Made by a program: the position numbers and the translations under genes. This document shows, in pieces, positions 1 to 11,400 of a stretch of DNA of 64,000 nt. The notes under the pieces were generated by a model, which did not search any database, had not been told where the DNA came from, and was given only the letters and a program-made list of their open reading frames with translations. The stretch spans positions 62,001 to 126,000 of the forward strand of contig WNYE01000022.1 in the NCBI GenBank assembly GCA_021396245.1, written 5' to 3'. How positions within the stretch are numbered: the stretch's first letter is position 1; each line of letters begins with the position of its first letter. The DNA is from Sporothrix humicola (taxonomy: Eukaryota; Ascomycota; Sordariomycetes; Ophiostomatales; Ophiostomataceae).

Positions 1-871
1 ACGGGGTCAGAGAAGCGGTTCGTGGCACAATTGGGAGCACTTTTCGAGCTTTAGAGCACTCAAAAGTTGATCTCCAGGTCGATCTGCCGCAGATGGTGTG
101 GCAGCACGCTCTTGCTAGCCTGGTACTTTTTAAGGGTATCCGAATTGATAAATGGTGCTGCAGTTCGAGGTAGAGAATCGAAGTCGAGAAAGATCGTGCA
201 ATTGATTTATTGTCGAGAAATGAAGAATCAAGACAGGACACATCGACAAGACATCCCTCGGTAGGCTGCCATGTTGACCTTTCTCAGTCTGGCCTTATGA
301 GCGATTGTGGTAGCTGCGACCAACTAGCCTATGACGGCATTGGCAACAGGCACACAGGGCGCCACGGTGCCTTCCGAATTGAGCACGGCTGCCTCGCACT
401 GTCCATAAATCGCCGGTGACTCTTGCCATTTGTTCTGTCCCTTGCATGCCCGTCGCCCACCATGCAATTGGCCAGCGCCCTTCGCACCTGCGCTACAGAA
501 CGTCTAACGCCTGTCTAACAGTCATATTAGGAAGGATGGTGGGGGACGAATAGCCAACCATAGGGCCTAATTTTCGCGGCAAGTGCGCCCCGCCACGCAG
601 CCTGGTGCAGGGAAGGCGAGACCCATCTCTTGCAGCAGTTAACGCTAAAAAAAATATACAGCAAAAAAGTCCAAATCTCTATTTTGCCAATTATCACCAA
701 CTGTCTCCCCCCCAAAACACGCATCATTCGACGCCGCGCAACACGTCTCCAGCACACTTCCTGCCCACACGAGCCGCGACATGCGGTAGCAGTGCGTCTG
801 ACTGAGGCGTGCACGACACACAAACCCTCCCTCGACCGAAACCCACGGAATCCAAACATCCAGCCGCCATA
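1..871. other. Left-edge intergenic region and RPC1 leader
   Basis: No convincing coding region is visible. The last ~250 bases are rich in C and A, as expected for the promoter and 5' leader of RPC1. A minimal upstream ORF lies at 781-789. The first ~500 bases have no recognisable gene, tRNA or repeat. Confidence 0.6.
781..789 (+). promoter_or_regulatory. Minimal two-codon uORF upstream of RPC1
   Basis: ATG-CGG-TAG lies 83 nt upstream of the RPC1 start codon at 872, within sequence likely to be 5' leader. A one-sense-codon uORF can limit scanning ribosomes. Whether it is transcribed depends on where transcription starts, which the sequence does not show. Confidence 0.3.
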
Positions 872-3800
872 ATGAGCGGCGCTCGGCCTCATGGCCCCGT
901 CAAGGAGCAGATGGTGGACCAGCTGCCGAAGCGGTTCAAGGGCATTAAGTTTGGTATCCAGTATGTTGATACTCTGCATCTTTTCGTTTGTGCTCCGAGA
1001 GCGCTCTTTTGCTGACAACCCCGCTCTAGGTCCAACCAGGATATCGTGAATCAGGCGGTCCTCGAGGTCTCGGACCAGATGCTCTACGACATTGAGAACA
1101 ACCGCGCACCCTACAAGCATGGCCCACTGGACCCCCGACTGGTTCGTTGCCCAATCTATACCGTCTGTATTGTTTTGTCAAGAACAAACTGCTAACTTGT
1201 CTCTAGGGCACGTCAAGCAAGATCGGCAAATGCGCAACATGCATGCAGCCTCTGCAGCTCTGCACTGGTCATTTCGGCCACATCCGACTCCCTCTCCCCG
1301 TCTTCCACATTGGATACCTGCGGTTTATCCAGATGATCCTCCAGAACATTTGCAAGGTGGGTGATATTCTCAGTGTGTTTCAATTCGACCTTTGGTCATT
1401 GCTAACATAACTAGGACTGTGGCCATGTTCTCCTCGCCGAGCCTGACCGGCGGTCGTTCCTTAAAGAGCTTCGACGCCCAGGCATCGACAACCTGCGCCG
1501 TACGGGTATCTCCAAGCGTATCAACGAACAGTGCCGCAAGGCAAAAGTCTGCCACTACTGCGGAGCAACCAACGGTGTGATCAAGAAGCTCGGCACCCTT
1601 AAGCTCGCCCACGACCGTTTCAGTGCTTTCAACCGCTCGACCGCCATGAAGAAGCAGGTGCCCCGCGGCAAGATCGAGTTCGACCAGTCTTTTGCTTCCG
1701 CCAAGAAGTACGTCCCCGACCTCGAGAAACACGTCCGCAAAGCCCTCGAAGATCTCAACCCCCTCCGCGTCCTCAACCTCTTCAAGAAAGTCAGCCCTTC
1801 TGACTGCGAACTGCTCGGTCTCGACCCCTCCGAGGGCCGCCCCGAGATGTTCATCTGGCAATATCTGCCGGCCCCGCCTATCTGTATCCGGCCGTCTGTC
1901 GCACAGGACAACTCGAGCACAGAAGACGACTTGACTACGAAGCTTGCAGAAATTGTGCACTTGAGCGGCCTTATTCGTGGTGCATTGGCCAAGGGAACGC
2001 CTGTTGCGACTGTTATGGAACTATGGGAATACTTGCAGATGCAGGTTGCCCTGTACGTGAATAGTGAAGTTCCCGGCCTTTCGCAGCCAGGCTTCGGCAA
2101 GACGATTCGGGGCTTCTGTCAGCGTCTCAAGGGAAAGCAGGGCCGCTTCCGTGGCAATTTGTCCGGCAAGCGTGTTGATTTCTCTGGCCGTACGGTCATT
2201 TCGCCTGATCCCAACCTGGGCATTGACGAGGTTGCTGTCCCGATTTTGGTCGCCAAGAACCTGACATACCCAGAGCTAGCCAATCACGTCAACATCGAGA
2301 AGTTGCGCAGACTTATTCGCAACGGCCCCTCAGAATGGCCTGGTGCCATGGGTGTCCACAAAAAGGCAGACGGCGGTTACAAGATCGATCTCAAGTATGC
2401 CGACCGCGAACAGGTTGCGCGGGACTTGTCCTATGGTGACAAAGTTGACCGTCATCTTGAGGATGGCGACATTGTCCTCTTCAACCGGCAGCCGTCGCTG
2501 CACAAGCTCAGTATCATGTCCCATCTTGTCAAGGTGCGGCACTGGCGCACGTTCCGTCTGAACGAATGTGTCTGCGGTCCGTACAACGCCGATTTCGATG
2601 GTGACGAGATGAACCTTCACGTGCCCCAGACAGAAGAGGCGCGTGCTGAAGCCATTACCCTTATGGGTGTTAAGCACAACCTGACGACGCCCAAGAACGG
2701 TGAGCCCATTATCGCCGCCAACCAGGACTTTATCACTGCCGCCTACCTTATCAGCAGCAAGGATATGTTCTTCACACGCCAGGCTTTCACTTATGTTTGC
2801 ATGCACATGACCGAAGCCAAGGTGCCGCTCGACATCCCACCACCGGCCATCATTAAGCCCCAGGCACTTTGGACGGGCAAGCAGGTCTTCAACATGCTGA
2901 TGCGGCCCAATAAGGAGTCGAACGTGCTGGTTAACCTGGACGCTAAGTGTCGAGAGTACAAGCCGCGCCCGGGCCAGTGCCCCGACATGTGCCCCAACGA
3001 CGGCTGGCTGGTTATTCGCAACTCTGAAGTCATGTGCGGTCGTATGGACAAGTCTACTGTGGGGTCTGGTAAGAAGGACTCTATTTTCTATGTCATTCTG
3101 CGTGATTTCGGCCCGGACGCTGCCGTTGTCACCATGAACCGCCTCGCCAAGCTGTGTGCCCGCTTCCTTGGCAACTTCGGATTCTCCATTGGCGTGTTTG
3201 ACGTGTTCCCGACAGAAGAGCTCAAGTCTAAGAAGGAGGATCTTGTGACGGAAGCCAACAAGCAGTGCGACGCGCTGATTGAAACGTTCAAGGCCGGCAA
3301 GCTCGAAAAGGCGCCCGGCTGTAACCCTGAGCAGACGCTCGAAAACGCCATCTCGGGTATTTTGAGTAAGGTGCGGCAGCAGGCCGGTGAGAAGTGCGAG
3401 GAGACGCTGAGTCGCCACAACGCGCCGTTGACCATGGCCAACTCGGGCTCCAAGGGCTCAGCCATCAACGTGGCCCAGATGGTGGCCTGTGTCGGCCAGC
3501 AAATTATCGGAGGCCAGCGTGTTCCTGACGGTTTCCAGGACCGCAGTTTGCCGCATTTCCAGAAGAACACGCGCCAGCCCGCGTCCAAGGGTTTCGTCAA
3601 GAACAGCTTCTACTCTGGCCTTGTGCCGACCGAGTTCCTCTTCCACGCTATTTCCGGTCGTGAAGGTCTGGTCGATACGGCTGTCAAGACGGCCGAGACC
3701 GGTTACATGTCGCGTCGTCTGATGAAGTGTCTGGAGGATCTGTCGACGCAGTACGACAACACTGTGCGCACGTCGTCTGGCGGCATTGTGCAGTTCCAGT

Positions 3801-5515
3801 TCGGTGCCGACCGCCTCGACCCAGTCAACATGGAGGGCTCGGCCGTGCCTGTGCACTTTGACCGGACATGGACGCACGCCGAGGCCGTGACGTTCAGCAA
3901 CGACGAGCCGACGCTGCTCCCCGACGAGATCATGACCATTTGCGAGGAGATCCTGGACCGCGAGCGCCAGAAGAACACGCGCCACGATCTTGTCACCGAC
4001 GAGGTCCTCGACTACAACGACCAGAGCGACCGCAACCTGGATTTGCAGGAAGGTGCCCGCATGTTCATCGAGACCGTCGCCGATTACGTTCGCAAGCGGG
4101 CAGCCAAGCTGTCCCACGCGCGGTCTCTGGCTGGTCTTGTGGGCGCGAACAACGACAGCGGTCTTGACGACAGAGTGGACCCCGCGCAGCTGAAGCGCAC
4201 CGAGCGCGTGGCCAAGGTTTCGCGGCGCACGCTTGAGCACTTCCTGAAGCTCTGTATCGACAAGTACCGCCTGGCCCACGTGGAGCCCGGCCACGCTGTC
4301 GGCGCTGTCGGCGCGCAGTCGATTGGTGAGCCCGGCACGCAGATGACGCTTAAGACGTTCCATTTCGCGGGTGTCGCCGGTATGAGTTTGACTCAGGGTG
4401 TGCCGCGTATCAAGGAAATCATCAACGCGTCCAAGAAGATCAGCACGCCTGTGATCAAGTGCCCGCTGCAGAATACGCGCCAGATCGAGGCGGCGCGCAT
4501 TGTCAAGGGCCGCATCGAGAAGACGTACATTTCGGACATTCTGCAGTACATTGAGGACGAGTGGGGCACGTTTGCCGGGCGCGTGATGCTCAAGATCGAC
4601 CGCCAGGCGCTCATGGACATGCATCTTGAGATCGGCCTGAGCGACATTGCGCAGGCGATCTGCCGGCAGAAGAAGATGAAGGTCGACGAGAAGACCATTG
4701 AGCTCGACTACAGCCGCGACACGATTACCCTCGTTGTGCCCAACGACTATGTCGATGTGGCCGCCGCTAAGCGCGCCGCGAAGAACCGTGCCACGGCTGC
4801 AGCAACGGGCGCTGGCCCTGCCGGAAAGGCGGTGACCAGCACGACAGGCCCCGAAGAGACGGCCGATCTGCTGCTGCGCGTCAACTATCTGCGGCGGATG
4901 CTGCCGACGGTCCCCATCTCGGGCTATGCCGACGCCACGCGTGCCATTATCCAGACCTCGGAGCAGAATGAGAACACGGTGTTCGTCGAGGGCTACGGCC
5001 TGCGCGACTGCATGATCACCGAGGGCGTTATCGGCACGCGCACGACGTCCAACAGCATTCTCGAGTGCCGCGACGTGCTGGGCATCGAGGCGGCGCGGAC
5101 GTCGATCGCCGTCGAGATCAGCGAGGTCATGGGCGGCATGGGCATCGACCCTCGCCATATGGAGCTGCTGGCCGACGTGATGACGTACAAGGGCGAGGTC
5201 CTGGGCATTACGCGTTTCGGCATGTCCAAGATGCGCGACAGCGTGCTGCACCTGGCCTCGTTTGAGAAGACGCCCGACCATCTTTTCGAGGCGGCGGCCG
5301 GCATGAAGACGGACCGCATCGAGGGTGTCAGCGAGTGCATCATCATGGGTCAGACCATGACCATTGGCACGGGCGCCTTTAGTATGGTGCGCCGGCTGGG
5401 CATCGCACCACAGCAGCTCACGCCGCGTCGCACGTGCTTCGAGTCTGCGTGGCAGGCGAACCACGGGACGCTCCGGCGCCGCCCGGCTGCCGTCCAGGCG
5501 CCTGTGGCGGTGTGA
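872..5515 (+). CDS. RPC1: DNA-directed RNA polymerase III largest subunit (RPC160)
   Basis: This is the catalytic largest subunit of RNA polymerase III, which makes tRNA, 5S rRNA and U6 in the nucleus. Exons are 872-960, 1030-1141, 1207-1356 and 1415-5515; the phases join without a break to give about 1483 residues, normal for the family. The N-terminus has the zinc clamp (C-x2-C then CTGHFGH) and a second C-x2-C pair. The metal A motif NADFDGDEMNLHVPQ is present, with catalytic aspartates at about residues 510, 512 and 514. The bridge-helix/trigger-loop region around GEPGTQMTLKTFHFAGVAGM and the C-terminal jaw are also intact. The start ATG precedes a typical family N-terminus (RPHGPVKEQ). 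It converges on MDM34, with 474 bases between the stop codons. A minimal uORF lies in the probable leader. Identification is very secure. Confidence 0.97.
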
Positions 5516-5989
5516 AATTGGATGAAATTGATGTAATTTCAAGGAGAAAGAAAAGGGAGAGGCTAGACGGAAAACGGACTTTTATCATCATCATGGAGTA
5601 ATTTGGATATCCAGGCCTGGTTTTTGTTTCATATTTGTTCCGCTTGTTCATATCATTTTATTGCATGTTATGCAATGTTATTGCATTGTAAATTTACTGC
5701 ATTTATTTTACCATAAGCACTTTCAAAATCGGCACAAGATCATCCAGGAACAGTGGCATTGTTTGAATATGTTCGTCATTTGTTAATTTTGTCTATCATG
5801 ATCATCATCCTATGCCAAAAAGTGGCTGTGTGCGGTCGTATCAAAAAAGACATAAAAAAGAAAGGGGGCAAAGAGAAGATGCGTAAAGAGGCTGACAAAA
5901 GAAAAAAAAAGATGAGAAAGGTGGGCAATATGTGCAGGTGAAGAGTGGGAAATAAACGAGGTCAGAAATGCAAGTGTCAAAAATGTGAA
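5516..5989. other. Convergent 3' regions of RPC1 and MDM34
   Basis: AT-rich sequence between two convergent stop codons, with no coding signal. It holds three alternating TTGCAT/ATGCAA arms (5661-5686) and A-rich tracts, and probably contains both 3' UTRs and polyadenylation regions. Confidence 0.6.
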
Positions 5990-8490
5990 CTATCTCGTGG
6001 CCTCGTATGCTGGGGGAGGGGCGTCGTCCCGGTCATCCCAAAAGACCGGGTTCTTCCGGTTCTCGTCGTAGACGCGGCGGGCAATTTCGCTTGCCATCTT
6101 CATGATCCAGTCCTTTTCCATGACTGGCGACGAGTCCGGGAAAGCCGCAGATTGCGGCGTAAGAGGTGTTCCTGCCAAAGGCGAGGAGACTGCCGGGGCG
6201 GATTCCTTGGACGGAGAGAAGGGTGCATTCGTCATTGGCTCAAAAAGGCCGCCGATCGGTGCAGACGGCACGCCTGCGCGGTTCACTTCCGGGCGTCTTT
6301 GCTGAGGCCGGGATACTGGTGGAAGCGGGGTGTCGGCCTTCTTCTCTCTGTTCTCGTGGAAGTGGACACCACGGTTGCTGGCAGACGTCAAAGTCGCGCC
6401 GATGTTGTTCAAGGGAGTTGTTGGCGATGTCTGGAGCATTTCCTGGGTCTCGTCCTCTTCGGGAATGGAGGCAGGCATAATAGGCTCCGACAGAGGGCCT
6501 TGGACAGACACGCTATCAGATGCCGTATCGCCGGCCTCGCTGACGGGCGCGCTCTCTGCCATGCCCTTGTCGCTGCCACTGGTCTTGCGGAGGTTGACAA
6601 CGCGCGTCTTCTTCCGGCGGCCGCTGCCGTACGACTTGGAGTGCCGCTGGCTGTTCGAACCGAGAGACAGACCAGTCGTTGCTGAGCTGAGGTTGACCAT
6701 TGACGGCCGTGATGGCAGGTGGCCGTGGACCTGGCTGCCGGTATCTGAGAATGTGTAGGTTGTCGTCGATGCAGTCGTGTTTGTTGCGGCTGCTGTAAAC
6801 GAGTTGCCGCGCGAGAGCGACGGTGTGGCGAAGGGCGGGCTATTATTGCCGCCGGTGGGTGTGTCTTGCCGATCCGAGGGGCCTGCCCATGCGCGGAAGA
6901 CGACTTCGCGGATGCCCGGCGTGAATAGGGATAATGTGCGGTGTGAGTTTGTGAGGGCAGCCAGGCGCACAAGGTTCTTCTGGGAGAAGAGGGACTGTGA
7001 CTCGGGGCTGCCTGTTGTAGAGAGCGACGGGATTTCGCCAGCGTCGATCAAATTACCGTTGGCGTCGACAGCATCCGAGGGCGCATCGGCCAACGGGTTG
7101 ACACGCAACTCGCCGTCGTCGTCGTCGGCATTGGCGGTGGCATCGTCGTTCTTTGGTACTTGGTCGGGGGACCAGAGCTGCAGTGATAGGCGGTGGATAA
7201 TGGCCGGCAGCTCGTCCATCATCAGGTCCCGCAGCTTGCCCTCAATGGTCCGCTGCAAGTAGTCCCTAACGAACTGGATGGAGTCGAAGGTCGACGAGAC
7301 CTTGAGAGACTCGAGCGGATCATTGCGGAAGACCAGGGTCAAGCCCTTCTGTTTCGAAAAGACGACAATAATAAAAGCGGAGAGTTTGATTTCGGAAAGA
7401 GTAATTTGGAGTGGGATTGTGAGTCCAGATGCTGCCGCGAGGGGCTCTGGTGATGTGAATGACGGTTTCGAAGAGAGGTATGTATTGAGTGGATTGGCCT
7501 ATAGCAATTGGAGGCTTGTATTAGCAGGTGGATATTATAGGGCGGCAGAAGTAATGACGCAAAGCCGCGGGTCGGTGTAAAGGCGGTAAGAGAAGTTGAA
7601 AAAAAAAAGAAGGCACGAGAAGGGAAAAGGGAAATGAAGAAAAAAGCAAATGAGCAATAAAAGGAACCAGATAAGAAAACAGAGTGGTCGGCCACGCCAA
7701 AACTTTTTTTCTCTGTTGTTTCGTCTCATCTCTTTGCCTTTTCTGTTCGTGTCGCGCGAACCCCTGTCCATTTGCAAATTGCGAGATTCATGCGGCAATA
7801 AACAAATCCCCAAGAAAACCTGGGAGGCCTTGGAGCTTCTGGAATGTGGGAAGAGGCAAATAGAAACAAGGAAAACACCAAAGTGCCGTGAATGCAGCAG
7901 ACGTGCCGGGCGGATCGTGGCAGTCCAATATGCATCGTCTGATGCACCGAGGACAACAGACAGCAGAAGAGGCCCGCCGAAAACGCCAACGCATGCAGCC
8001 ACGGGACTCCGAATGGAGGAAGAAATTGGGTCTTATCGTGTTGAGTGATCTTCACCGCCGCGAGAGGCCCACTTCCAGGTCTGCATCCCACAGGGGCTTG
8101 GAGGGACATGGGAACAAGAGGCAGGGGTTGTGGAGAGAGGAAAGGCAGGAAATGAAGGAAAAGATGGGATAGAATAGAAATAGAAACAAAAAAAGAAAAT
8201 GGCGCTGTAGCACTGCAACTAACCTGGACGCGTGTTTTGAGGGTCAAGAAGGCGTCGCCCGTGTAGCACATCTTGAAGATGCCCCGGAAGCGGTCGGCAG
8301 CGATATCGCCAATCTCGAGAATCTCCAAGTCTGGCGGTACGGACCCCAGGTTGAACTCTGTGACGATAATGTCGTCGACGATAATCGGCGGCTTGGGCGA
8401 CTTGTTGAGGGCCGTCGTAAGCAGGTCGCGGGCTCGCTGGTAAAAGCTGGCGTCGGCCGCGAGGGGCGACCAGTTGAAGTTGAACGCCAT
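5990..8490 (-). CDS. MDM34: Mdm34, ERMES mitochondrial distribution and morphology protein
   Basis: This is a component of the ERMES ER-mitochondria tether, acting at the mitochondrial outer membrane in phospholipid exchange. Two exons, 8490-8224 and 7498-5990, join in phase to give about 591 residues. The first ~200 residues form the SMP lipid-binding domain, starting MAFNFNWSPL and including PPIIVDDIIVTEFNLGS and GDAFLTLKTRVQ. It continues across the splice into NPLNTYL and then FRNDPLESLKVSSTFDS and MDELPAIIHRLSLQLW. The C-terminal part is low in complexity, Ser/Thr-rich and basic in places, as in other filamentous fungi. The intron of 725 nt is unusually long for this locus, but its ends are canonical (GTTAGT donor, TGCTAAT branch-like motif, TAG acceptor) and the flanking protein sequence is continuous with the family. 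No transmembrane start or signal is needed in this family. Confidence 0.95.
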
Positions 8491-11400
8491 GGCGGCGGGT
8501 CGTGGGAGACGGTCGAGGGAAGGAGGAGGAGGAGAGTGTCGTCGTCGATGTAGGCGGCTGTGCGCCAGAGACACTTCTCGTCCTCTCCACGGATTCGCGG
8601 GCGTCCCTTGTCTCTAGTTGCAGAGCAGTTTATTGCGCTCTCATCGTGTGGATATGGGGCGTGGAGATGCCGGTTAGGAAACGCCGGTCAGAGTTGTCTT
8701 CAGTAAGGTCGTCGTGGTCCTTGTCGTTGATGTTGATATCGAGACTGCAGGTGTTGTCGAGATAGATCGTCAATGTCGTCGCTTGCGAAGCAATCGCTTT
8801 GGTCGTCAAGGTCGTCAAAGGCAGGTGACGTTGCGAGTCCGTTGCGCACGAGGGCAGGTAAAGGTTGCCGGTGGGGTGATGTCAGGCGGTGTTGAAGCGG
8901 TGGGGAGAGGTTGCGGTGGAAAACAGCGTTGAAGCTGGCCCAAAAATCGTCTTGTTCGGAGACGGGGGGAAAAGAGAGTGCGAGAAAGGAAGCCAAAAAA
9001 AGTAGGGAAAACAAAATGGAGAGGAGGTATCACGAGAAACACGAAAAGCTTGTCAGGAGAGGAAAGGACGATTGTGCAAAAGGCAAGATGCAGGAAGTAA
9101 GAAGGGAAGGAGAGACCGAGATAGACCGAAAACAGAACGGGAACAACAAAGCAGCAGGCTGGACAGGAAAGAGCAACCCCGGCATTAGAAAAAAAAGTTC
9201 AGGAGCAAAATAGGGAAAGAGCAAGTGACTGTCCACTGTGGTACCCGTTAGAGCGGTAGAAAAAACGAGTTTGTGTGGTGGAGATAGGTTCGAGGGACAG
9301 CGAAAAAGGTGGAGGCGGAGAGGGCCGAAGAGATGGATTGCGGGAGAGCGAGTAGTAGAAAAAAATATCATGGAGGAATCGAAACATACGGCGAAGAACT
9401 TTTACTGTGTACAGCCCGCGACCGCACACAACAGAGTCAGAGGAAAGAGCGATCAATGGTGTGAGGGAATTGGCGGGCGCAGACGGGGGAAAGAGGCAAC
9501 TGCGCGGCCCAAAAGGGCAAGGGAAAAACGCTTGCATGTGGGAATGCAAGGATGGAGCTCGGCTGTGGCCAATAGCGACGCGTCTTTTTCGCTGGACTGT
9601 TTTGTTTTTGTGGTTTTCTGGCGGGCAGATGGTCCTAAAACTTTTTCACCTTGTTTTTTCTTGCTGTTTTCTAAGTGGTTCTTCGCCTAAAATTTTCACT
9701 GCCCGCCACCCAAATAGCGACCGTCCCGTAAAATTCCACGCCTTCCCCGCCCTCCACAGCGCTATCCAGGCGTTCCTCACTACTGGGTGCTAGAGAAGTG
9801 TTAGAAAGTGACCAGTTGCAACGGCAAGAGCTAAACACAGGACAAGCCAGGGCCTGACGTTATCCGGCACGTGACCCCTCACCGCCTGTTTTACCTCGAT
9901 TCTCATTCTCCCTTTGCTCCCCCTCGCTCTCCTCGATCTCCTCGGCCAAGAGACGGGCCAAGCCCATGGCCGCAAGGCCGTTTTGATGCGGGCCTTGCCC
10001 AAAGCCCAAGCTAATAGGACGACGGGCACGAACTACAAATAGCCTGCAGACAATGCAGACGACATGGCTGATCGTATGGTCAGATTCAAGCAAACTACGC
10101 CGTAGTGCATGCAGGAAAAGCGACGGGCCCCAGCAGAGGACGAACAACGCAGCAGCCGACGCAGCAGGAGTGGGACGAGACTGGATGTCCGCCGCAGGGT
10201 GCATGCAGCAGATGGAACTGGAGAGAAGGCCAGAGACGAGAGAGGCGAGCGAGACACGAAAGGCGACGAGAAAAGCGAGGATTCGGGGCAGGAAAGCATA
10301 AAACCAGACAAAAAACCAAAGCAAAGAATGAAAGGACGAAAGGTGAGGTGAGATGGTGTGGTGGGGAGATAAAAGCTCACGATTTGTCGATGGACTGGTG
10401 TGTGTGGACGCTGTTAGTGGCCTGTTTGTTGGCCATGCTTTACATATAGTGAGGGGAGAGATGATGCGAGATATGAGAGGACGAGAGACAAAAATGGAGG
10501 AATATCAACAGACAAAAGACACGAGCAAGACGAGAGACGCGACAGACATGGGAAAATGCCCTCCATGAAGCATTGATGTCAAAGAAATCGACGATCAGGC
10601 CAGGGCGTGGCGGTGACGGTCACAATCTCACAAATGGCATATGATTGTGTTCCTGTGCCTGTTGGAGGGTGCGGTGTGCCTGTTCTGTTCCTATTTTGTG
10701 CCTTGTGTAAGACCCGTGACAGCCACAGCTGACGGCACACAAAGGATTCTGGGAGAACCAAGCAGGCATCAAGAAAGGGATGCTTAAAGGCGACACACAA
10801 AAAGAACGTCAAAAATACATCTGAAAAGACAATTAAACTGTCGAGACTGACGCGGGGCACGATGTGCAGTTCTTGAAAAGTGAAACATGCAGATGAGGGC
10901 GAGACGAGTCGAGAATAGAGCGTGTCTTTTTTTTGTCCTTTCTGATAATAAACGTCCGAACGTCGTATGCAGGGAGGAGATGGCGGTGACGGCGCCAGAG
11001 GAGGGCGAGACACGAAGGACGAGCGACGAGACACCCACCGCCTTTTCGGGCAGCGGGCAAGCGGGGCAGACAACTCCACGAGAACCAGAAACAAGAGCCA
11101 GGGAGACAACTCACAATGCAAGAGGGTGAGGGTCCAGATGCCCAAAGGCCAAAGGCCAAGGGCTCAAGGTCCAAAGCATGGCTGCAGCGCCGAGGCCGAA
11201 AAGGGAAGAAGAGACGCAGGGTCATGCAGAGATACAGAGGGGCACGGCGTCTGAAAAAAAGAAGAGAAGAGGGGCAGAGGAGCAGTAAGCGTGCGCCGTC
11301 GAAAAGACTGAAGAAACCGGCGAGGGACAAGTTGACGGCGAGAAAAGGAGCAGAAAAAGGACAAGGCCCCGATGCACGGTCAATCATCCGTTGACGGAAG

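Noticed and set aside
1..500. Possible tRNA at the left edge (GGTTCG near 18)
   Set aside because: No matching acceptor stem, anticodon arm or complete B box can be folded around it.
3458..5542. 694-codon open frame antisense to RPC1
   Set aside because: It mirrors strong G/C-ending codon use in a highly conserved gene. Its translation is Arg/His/Leu/Ala-rich and resembles no family.
10579..11145. 188-codon minus-strand frame in the MDM34-IPK1 block
   Set aside because: No protein-like periodicity or family match; it lies in purine-rich sequence where stop codons are depleted on one strand.
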